A stretch of 64,000 nucleotides of DNA, taken from positions 1-64,000 of the forward strand of contig NZ_PVNH01000004.1 in NCBI RefSeq assembly GCF_003001955.1. Direction: 5' to 3'. This stretch comes from Prauserella shujinwangii (GTDB lineage: Bacteria; Actinomycetota; Actinomycetes; Mycobacteriales; Pseudonocardiaceae). The notes beneath the pieces are model-generated. The model was not told the origin of the DNA. It worked only from the letters and a program-made list of their open reading frames with translations, and did not search any database. This document shows positions 58,853 to 64,000 of the stretch, piece by piece. The position numbers were made by a program, and so were the translations under genes. The first letter of the stretch is position 1, and each line of letters starts with the position of its first letter.

Positions 58853-59488
58853 CTAGATGTGGATGACGCGCCCGGCCACCACCAGCCGCACGCTGTGCGA
58901 CTCGGCGGCCACCGCCGTGTTCAGCGACCCGAGCACGTCGCGGAAGATGCGCCCCGCCGGGGTCGGCGGCACCACGCCGCTGCCCACCTCGTTGCTCACC
59001 GCCACCACGGGCACGGTCGTGGCGCGCCACGTGTCGACGAACGCCTGCAGCCGCTCGTCGACCCGCTCCTGCCAGCCGTCCTCCTGCTGCCAGGCGCCGA
59101 CCTCGTCGAGCACGCGGCTCACCCACGTGCCCAGGCAGTCGATGAGCACCGGGGTGGTCAGCTCGCGGAGCGTCCCCGTCAGGTCGTCCGTCTCGACCGT
59201 CCGCCAGTGCGGCGGCCTGCGGGCGCGGTGCGCCGCCACCCGCGCGGCCCATTCGGGATCGTCCGCGCTGGGTGGCAGCCCGGCGGCGACGTACACGACG
59301 TGGTTGTGGCGGGACATCAGCTGTTCGGCGTGCCGGGACTTGCCCGAGCGGACCCCGCCCAGGACCAGCACGCGGCCATGGCCCTCGCCGCGGCGCCCGT
59401 ACCGGCGCAGCAGGGCGGCCGCCGTCTCCAGCCTGCCCGCCGCGAGATCGGCCAGCCGCCGCCTCCGATCGTTCATCATGCGGGGCAT
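58853..59488 (-). CDS. cobU: Adenosylcobinamide kinase / guanylyltransferase
   Basis: A bifunctional enzyme of about 211 residues (CobU/CobP). P-loop RVLVLGGVRSGKSRHAEQLM, then HVVYVAAGLPPSADDPEWAARVAAH, HRARRPPHWRTVE (guanylylated His region), LIDCLGTWVSRVLDE, VVAVSNEVGSGVVPPTPAGR. A 40-residue Arg-rich N-terminal extension precedes the P-loop. Possible starts are ATG 59488 (after GGTGGG), 59479 and 59476; I use the first. It is divergent from cobD, with starts only 27 bases apart. Confidence 0.92.
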   Translation of the reverse strand: MPRMMNDRRRRLADLAAGRLETAAALLRRYGRRGEGHGRVLVLGGVRSGKSRHAEQLMSRHNHVVYVAAGLPPSADDPEWAARVAAHRARRPPHWRTVETDDLTGTLRELTTPVLIDCLGTWVSRVLDEVGAWQQEDGWQERVDERLQAFVDTWRATTVPVVAVSNEVGSGVVPPTPAGRIFRDVLGSLNTAVAAESHSVRLVVAGRVIHI

Positions 59489-59515
59489 TCTTGCCCACCG
59501 ATTAGGGTTCGCGCT

Positions 59516-60454
59516 GTGCCTGATCGCAAAGACCTCACGGCCGCCGGGATCATCGCAGGTTATGCCGCCGATCTGATCGTCGGCGATCCCCGCAGGGCCC
59601 ATCCGGTCGCGTGGTTCGGCCGGGCGGCCGGTGCGGTCGAGCGCGGGTTGTGGGCCGACTCGCGCGCCCGCGGCGCGGTCCACGCCGGGGTCTGTGCGGG
59701 CGCGGCCGCCGGTGCGGGGATCGCGCTGCAGGCGGCGACGCGGGACCGGCCGCTCGCCCGGTTCGCGGTCACCGCGCTCGCGACGTGGACCGTGCTCGGT
59801 GGCCGGGGCCTCGCCGCCGAGGGCGCGGAGATGGCCCGGCTGCTCGACGCGGGCGACGTGCCCGCCGCCCGGGCGCGGCTGTCCCACCTGTGCGGGCGCG
59901 ACGCCACCTCGCTCGGCCCGGACGGGCTGGCCCGCGCCGCCACCGAGTCGATCGCGGAGAACACCTCCGACGCGGTCGTCGCCCCGCTCGTGTGGGGCGG
60001 CCTCGCCGGGATCCCCGGGCTGCTCGGCTACCGCGCGCTCAACACACTGGACGCGATGGTCGGGCACCGCACGCCCCGGCACGAGCGGTTCGGCTGGGCC
60101 GCCGCGCGCGCCGACGACGTGGTCAACGTGGTGCCCGCCCGGTTCAGCGCCGCGGCGGCGGTGCTGGCCGCGCCGCTGGTCGGCGGCCGCCCGGCGCTGG
60201 CCTGGCGGGCGTGGCGCCGTGACGCGGGCAGGCACCCGAGCCCGAACGCCGGCCCGGTCGAGGCCGCGTTCGCCGGGGCGCTGGGCGTCCGGCTCGGGGG
60301 CACGAACAGCTACGCGGGCCGGGCCGAGGACCGCGGCACCCTCGGTGACGGCCCAGCGCCGGGCACGGCCGACCTGCGCCGGTCGGTCCGGCTGTCGCGG
60401 GTGGTGGGGCTCGCCGCGCTGGCCGCGGCCGCGGCGCTGGCCCGCTATCGCTGA
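59516..60454 (+). CDS. cobD: Adenosylcobinamide-phosphate synthase (CbiB/CobD)
   Basis: A 312-residue membrane enzyme that attaches aminopropanol (phosphate) to cobyric acid. Typical segments: GYAADLIVGDPRRAHPVAWFGRAAGAVER at the N-terminus, ATESIAENTSDAVVAPLVWGGLAGIPG, YRALNTLDAMVGHRTPRHERFGWAAARADDVVNVVPARFSA and GRHPSPNAGPVEAAFAGALGVRLGG (all in pieces). The GTG at 59516 has only a weak AGGG upstream. Its 3' end overlaps convergent cbtA by 10 bases. Confidence 0.94.
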   Translation: MPDRKDLTAAGIIAGYAADLIVGDPRRAHPVAWFGRAAGAVERGLWADSRARGAVHAGVCAGAAAGAGIALQAATRDRPLARFAVTALATWTVLGGRGLAAEGAEMARLLDAGDVPAARARLSHLCGRDATSLGPDGLARAATESIAENTSDAVVAPLVWGGLAGIPGLLGYRALNTLDAMVGHRTPRHERFGWAAARADDVVNVVPARFSAAAAVLAAPLVGGRPALAWRAWRRDAGRHPSPNAGPVEAAFAGALGVRLGGTNSYAGRAEDRGTLGDGPAPGTADLRRSVRLSRVVGLAALAAAAALARYR

Positions 60455-61230
60455 CCCGCCGGTTCGGGCGCGGTGGCGGGCGGCCGCTCCCGCAGCACCC
60501 GCTCGGCGAGCGTGCCGAAGGCGAGACCCAGCGTCGCCCACAGCACCACCTGGGTGCCCAGGGACGCGGTGCGGAACGTCCACAGCGTGGTGGCGGGGAA
60601 GTCGCCCACCTCGTCGACGACGGGCAGCAGCGCGGCGGACACCGCGACCGCCACCAGGTAGCCGCCGCAGGCCAGCAGCCCGCCCGGCCACGCGCCGAGC
60701 CGGTCGGCGAGCATCCGCCCGGCGATCACGGCGACGATGGCGCACAGCACCGACAGCGCGAGGAACGCGAAGTACAGCGCCGTGCGGTCGCCGATCGTGC
60801 CGGACGAGCCGACGGCGGGCGGGTTGGCCGGGTACTTCAGGAACGGCACCAGCACCACGACCACGAACGCGCCCGCGGCGAGCAGCGCCGAGGTCAGCCG
60901 GGGCCGCAACGTGCCGACGCGGCCCTGGACGAGTGCGAACGCGATCGCGAACAGGCCGCCCACCGCCAGGCCGTATGCGGCGACGCCGGTGAACAGGCCG
61001 ACCGTGCTCTGCAGGTCGCGGCTGACCACCGCCTCCTCGCCGTGCCCGTGAGCGTGCCCCTCCGCGTGCCCGGCGTGCCCTTCGTGGCCCTCGTGTGCGG
61101 CGGGCGCCGACTCCTCGAGTCCGATCGCGACATTGACCGAAGGCTCACCGAAGAAGTACGCGAACACGGTCGCGAGCACACCGGCGAGCAGGCCCGCGAG
61201 CATTCCGCGGACCAACAGGGTCCTCATCAT
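60445..61230 (-). CDS. cbtA: Cobalt transporter subunit CbtA
   Basis: A 261-residue membrane protein: N-terminal helix LLVRGMLAGLLAGVLATVFAYFFGEP, then a His/Glu/Gly-rich loop (HEGHEGHAGHAEGHAHGHGEE, residues about 45-66) that can bind cobalt, and four or five further helices (GLFTGVAAYGLAVGGLFAIAFALVQ, AGRMLADRLGAWPGGLLACGGYL). Its partner cbtB lies 12 bases upstream. Family knowledge: CbtAB are predicted cobalt importers controlled by B12 riboswitches, as seen here. Confidence 0.93.
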   Translation of the reverse strand: MMRTLLVRGMLAGLLAGVLATVFAYFFGEPSVNVAIGLEESAPAAHEGHEGHAGHAEGHAHGHGEEAVVSRDLQSTVGLFTGVAAYGLAVGGLFAIAFALVQGRVGTLRPRLTSALLAAGAFVVVVLVPFLKYPANPPAVGSSGTIGDRTALYFAFLALSVLCAIVAVIAGRMLADRLGAWPGGLLACGGYLVAVAVSAALLPVVDEVGDFPATTLWTFRTASLGTQVVLWATLGLAFGTLAERVLRERPPATAPEPAGQR

Positions 61231-61242
61231 CGCGCCCCGCCG

Positions 61243-61458
61243 TCAGTGGCAGGGGAAGGCGAGCAGGTGCCGCCCGTCGTGCAGGAACTCGTGCACCAGG
61301 CCGCCCGTGGACAGCAGCTCCACCGCACCGGCCTCGGTCGTGACGAAGAACAGCACGACGAGGGACAGGATGCCGGCGAAGATCGCCCACGGCACGATCT
61401 CGCGGAGGGGAATACGGATCTGGACGGGATGCGGCGCGGCGATCGTCGGCTGCGACAT
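61243..61458 (-). CDS. cbtB: Cobalt transporter subunit CbtB
   Basis: A 71-residue protein with one membrane helix (IVPWAIFAGILSLVVLFFVTTEAG) and the conserved C-terminal HEFLHDGRHLLAFPCH, whose His and Cys residues are the likely metal site. The ATG at 61458 follows CGAGGAGG. It is the first gene of the cbtB-cbtA operon; a cobalamin riboswitch is directly upstream, so cobalt uptake is switched off when B12 is plentiful. Confidence 0.94.
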   Translation of the reverse strand: MSQPTIAAPHPVQIRIPLREIVPWAIFAGILSLVVLFFVTTEAGAVELLSTGGLVHEFLHDGRHLLAFPCH

Positions 61459-61500
61459 CGGGAACCTCCTCGGGTAGTGCGCGACCCAGCTGGAACGGTG

Positions 61501-61586
61501 GCGACGACGGCGGGTCTGACTCCCGAGCGGGCTCGGTTACAGTGGCGCGACCGTGCGGCTTCTCACCGGCTTCCGGCCGTCGTCGC
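61501..61586 (-). promoter_or_regulatory. Cobalamin riboswitch 2 (cbtBA leader)
   Basis: On the minus strand the core reads GGAAGCCGGTGAGAAGCCG, GGTCGCGCCACTGTAACCGA and CTCGGGAGTCAGACC. The closing stem is an exact 11-bp match between 61576-61586 and 61501-61511 (GCCGTCGTCGC with GCGACGACGGC). It ends 42 bases before the cbtB start codon. Confidence 0.95.
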
Positions 61587-61659
61587 GTAGCCGGTCGAGC
61601 ATAAGTTCGCCGCGCAACCCGAGTCAATGTGACCAGAGCGTCACCTGCCGCGGCCGCAA

Positions 61660-61712
61660 GCAGTGAAGGCCACCTTCACTGCGTTGGACGCAGTGAAGGT
61701 GGCCTTCACTGC
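61660..61712. repeat. 53-nt palindrome family A, copy 4
   Basis: Full-length palindrome, 26-base arms with only a G-T pair at the loop (CTTCACTGCG with CGCAGTGAAG). It lies 2 bases beyond the stop of the metallophosphatase gene and is the likely terminator of that gene. Confidence 0.9.
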
Positions 61713-61714
61713 CG

Positions 61715-63583
61715 TCAGCGGGTGCGGGTGGCGGGGAGGAACTGGGCGGGGTCCAGGGGGCGGGCGGTGATCCTGGTGTCCCCGAGCCAGCCGTAGAAGC
61801 CCTGCCCGAACTTCCCGGCGAACTGGGTGCCGCCGAGTGCGAACGGCTTGCCCAGCGTCGTGATGCCGCGTGAGCGCTCGGCCGCGTTGCGGGCGATCCG
61901 GGAACCGTCCACGTACACCACGGTGTGCCTGCCGTCGTTCACCACGGCCACGTGTGTCCACCTGCCCACCGGAAGGGCGTGGCTCCACGACGTGGGGTCG
62001 GCGTCCACATCGGTGGGGTAGACGACGAACTGCAGGAACCGCTCCCCGGACAGGTTGAGGCTGCAGGTCGGCTCCTCCGGCGACCAGCCGCTGGTCTTGC
62101 CCGCGTCGCCGGCGCGGCCCTCCCAGCTGAGGATGCCCATCCACGCGTGGTCGCCCTCGAACGGCTCGGGCAGCTTGAGGAACGTCTCGATCGTGTAGCC
62201 GCGCTCGAACGTCATCGAGTTCAGCGGCGCGTCCGGCCCCGTCCGCAGCACCGCGCCCCGGTCGGGGTTCTTGCCGCCGTCGAAGCGCAGGCTGGCGTGC
62301 GCGGGCTGGGTCTCGTGGTGCTCGGCGGAGAACGTGAGCACACCCGGGCCGCTGGAGTGCAGCCGCTGGACGGTGAGGTCGTTGCCGTGGCCGGACAGGT
62401 CGCGCGCCACCGCGCCGGAGGGCACCGGGGAGCCGTCCGCGCCACCGGCCAGGCCGGAGCCGTCGAAGCGCCAGTACGCGACGGTTCCGGGCACGAGCAC
62501 CGCCTCGGCGGGCCGGGCGGGCGGCACCACCGGCGGTGCGAAGCCGGCGAACCGGGCCTCGAAGTCGATCTCCACGGTGAACCGGTCGACGTCCCCGGTC
62601 AGCTCCACCGTCTCGGCCTCCAGCGGCGTGCGCCGCTCGGCCTGCTTGGCCAGCAGCCACGGCGAGATCGTCTCCACGTCGACGCACCCGCGCGCGAGGT
62701 CGAAGGAGTACAGCCGCAGCATCCCGGCGCCGCCGTAGTAGCGGTCCTGGTAGTTGGTGATGTGGGCGTGGACGGGGTTGCCGTGGTCGTTGGTGAGCGT
62801 CGTGCGGCCCGGCGGCCAGTAGTGGCCGCTCAGCGTGAGAAAGATCTGGTCGTTGCGGCGGACCAGGCCGTCCCACAGGTGCCTGCCGTGGCCGGACAGG
62901 TGCGCGCCGCCCTCGTCGTCGCCCCACACGAAGTCGTGCGTGGTGAGGATCGTCGGCAACGTGGAATGCCGGTCGAGCGTCCGCTGCGCCCAGGCGATGC
63001 CGTGCTCGGTGACCCGCCAGTCGAGGGCGAGCAGCAGCCACTCCCGGCCGCCGCCGCGCAGCACGTGCGCGCTGTGGTAGCCGTCGGGGGAGGAGCCGCG
63101 GTAGGTCGGCATCCCGGCGAACCGGCGGGGCCCGAACGTGCGCAGATACGGCGTGTCCCCGCGCTGGTCGTCGCCGGAGACATCGTGGTTGCCCGCGAGC
63201 ACGCTGTAGGGCAGCCTGCGGTGGATCGACCGGAACACGTGCTCGGCGGTGCGCATCTCCGTCTCGGTGCCGTGCTCGGTGACGTCGCCGAGGTGCGCCA
63301 GGAAGACGATGTTGCGCTCGTCGCGCGAGCGCACGGCATAGCGCAGGGCCTCGCGGACCGGCTCGGGGTCGGAGCCGCCCTCGTCGATGAGGTACTGCGT
63401 GTCCGGCAGCACGGCGAGGGTGAACCGCGGGACGTCCGGGTCACGGCGCCCGCCCGCCGCCTCGGCGGTCCCCGCGCCGAGCGCGGCGGAGGTCACGGAG
63501 GCGGCGGCCGCGACGGCCGGCGCGCCGACGGCGGCCTGCAACAGGGTGCGACGGGTGACGTCGCTGGGTGCTGAGTTGTCCAC
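61715..63583 (-). CDS. Tat-exported metallophosphatase with LamG-like domain
   Basis: A 622-residue protein. The N-terminus has a twin-arginine signal (SDVTRRTLLQAAVGAPAVAA) with cleavage near AEAAG. The calcineurin-like phosphoesterase domain (about residues 50-300) has LAVLPDTQYL, FLAHLGDVTEHG, VLAGNHDVSGDD, ILTTHDFVWGDD and LTLSGHYWPPG, so the two-metal ligands are present. The C-terminal 200 residues form a concanavalin-like LamG_3 domain (VAYWRFDGSGLAGG, YTIETFLKLPEPF, HVAVVNDGRHTVVYVDGSRIA). It is probably an exported phosphoesterase acting on a phosphorylated polymer or glycan. GTG 63583 follows GGGAG. Confidence 0.9.
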   Translation of the reverse strand: MDNSAPSDVTRRTLLQAAVGAPAVAAAASVTSAALGAGTAEAAGGRRDPDVPRFTLAVLPDTQYLIDEGGSDPEPVREALRYAVRSRDERNIVFLAHLGDVTEHGTETEMRTAEHVFRSIHRRLPYSVLAGNHDVSGDDQRGDTPYLRTFGPRRFAGMPTYRGSSPDGYHSAHVLRGGGREWLLLALDWRVTEHGIAWAQRTLDRHSTLPTILTTHDFVWGDDEGGAHLSGHGRHLWDGLVRRNDQIFLTLSGHYWPPGRTTLTNDHGNPVHAHITNYQDRYYGGAGMLRLYSFDLARGCVDVETISPWLLAKQAERRTPLEAETVELTGDVDRFTVEIDFEARFAGFAPPVVPPARPAEAVLVPGTVAYWRFDGSGLAGGADGSPVPSGAVARDLSGHGNDLTVQRLHSSGPGVLTFSAEHHETQPAHASLRFDGGKNPDRGAVLRTGPDAPLNSMTFERGYTIETFLKLPEPFEGDHAWMGILSWEGRAGDAGKTSGWSPEEPTCSLNLSGERFLQFVVYPTDVDADPTSWSHALPVGRWTHVAVVNDGRHTVVYVDGSRIARNAAERSRGITTLGKPFALGGTQFAGKFGQGFYGWLGDTRITARPLDPAQFLPATRTR

Positions 63584-63708
63584 TGTGTTCTCCCAGGCTT
63601 GGAATGTCCGTTCCACCCTGGGTCGCGAACTTGACCACCGGTTGACGCCCAGCGAAACCCGCTCCCACCAACGGGTGATAACCACGGGAGTGGGCCGTGC
63701 TCCCGGCA

Positions 63709-63761
63709 GCAGTGAAGGCCACCTTCAGTGCGTTCAACGCACTGAAGGTGGCCTTCACTGC
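63709..63761. repeat. 53-nt palindrome family A, copy 5
   Basis: The best copy: 26-base arms without mismatch around a single central C (inner part CTTCAGTGCG with CGCACTGAAG). It lies 8 bases beyond the gltD stop and is the likely terminator of gltD. Confidence 0.92.
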
Positions 63762-63769
63762 TGGCTCGG

Positions 63770-64000
63770 CTACGCGATGGGGCGGTCCGTGGGGGCGATC
63801 GGCGCGGGCAGCACGTCCCGGCCGGTGAGGTAGGCGTCCACACCCGCCGCGGCCGAGCGGCCCTCCGCGATGGCCCACACGATGAGCGACTGGCCACGGC
63901 CCATGTCGCCCGCGACGAACACCTTGTCCAGACTCGTCCGGAACGCCTTGTCCCGCGTCACGTTACCGCGCTGGTCCAGCTCGACGCCGAGCTGCTCGAG
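63770..64000 (-). CDS. gltD: Glutamate synthase small subunit, C-terminal part
   Basis: Only the last 76 codons are inside the window; the gene enters from the right edge. The end reads GNVTRDKAFRTSLDKVFVAGDMGRGQSLIVWAIAEGRSAA and VDAYLTG (pieces), the standard C-terminal NADPH/FAD motif of GltD, which passes electrons to the large subunit GltB for glutamate formation from glutamine and 2-oxoglutarate. The stop TAG at 63770-63772 is followed by family A copy 5. Confidence 0.92.
   Translation of the reverse strand, partial: LEQLGVELDQRGNVTRDKAFRTSLDKVFVAGDMGRGQSLIVWAIAEGRSAAAGVDAYLTGRDVLPAPIAPTDRPIA

Overview
The window is very GC-rich actinobacterial chromosome. Many genes start with GTG, gene ends often overlap as ATGA or GTGA, and purine-rich ribosome binding sites are common. 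An Emb-type arabinosyltransferase (cell-wall arabinan), mycofactocin-type genes, a large SARP regulator, DUF222/13E12 and DUF6480-like proteins, and a 10-methyl fatty-acid-type gene pair together point to a mycolic-acid-order relative, most likely Pseudonocardiaceae (Amycolatopsis-like). The family assignment is inference. I saw no rRNA, tRNA, insertion sequence, prophage or CRISPR.

Layout. 0-12 kb is a mixed accessory-type region: the 5' part of a DUF222/HNH gene, a decayed VOC gene, a DGPF/YciI gene coupled to an ECF42-like sigma factor, a methyltransferase/FAD-oxidoreductase pair with a MerR-type gene, a cytokinin-dehydrogenase-like flavoprotein, and a sugar-type ABC importer divergent from its LacI regulator. 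12-16.7 kb holds small secreted or hypothetical genes (with a fresh tandem duplication), a 3-hydroxyacyl-CoA dehydrogenase and a type II NADH dehydrogenase. 16.7-25.5 kb is an aerobic benzoate (box) locus: a SARP regulator divergent from boxC-boxB-benzoate-CoA ligase, closed by a PaaX-type regulator. 25.5-29.4 kb is a partial mycofactocin locus (mftE, mftF, coupled SDR, divergent mftR) without mftA-D. 29.6-35.6 kb is housekeeping: GreA-like factor, Tex, IlvD, an SDR and a PNPOx-like protein.

35.6-61.6 kb is a long cobalamin locus: cobN, cobG-cobH-cobIJ, cobK, cbiD, cobM, cobL, a ChlI-ChlD chelatase, cobO-cobB-cobC, cobU-cobT-cobS, cobD (cbiB) and the cobalt transporter cbtB-cbtA. It carries two clear cobalamin riboswitches, before the chelatase operon and before cbtBA. 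The chemistry is aerobic (CobG, late cobalt insertion by CobN plus ChlID) but the C1 methyltransferase is CbiD. cobA and cobQ are not in the window. An Emb arabinosyltransferase, a MazEF-type toxin-antitoxin pair and a TetR/VOC pair (the VOC gene frameshifted) sit inside the locus. The right end has a Tat-exported metallophosphatase and the 3' end of gltD.

The most unusual theme is several families of short palindromic or iterated repeats that recur across the window. A 53-nt palindrome occurs five times; four copies sit at gene 3' ends and one is inserted in frame inside cobN. A CTCGTGAG palindrome occurs three times and supplies stop codons to neighbouring genes. A 21-bp iterated repeat fills two convergent intergenic gaps and appears, as a similar 21-bp unit, as an in-frame heptapeptide array in the chelatase. 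Another palindrome lies in a 150-bp segment separating chelatase from cobO that is bounded by a direct repeat.
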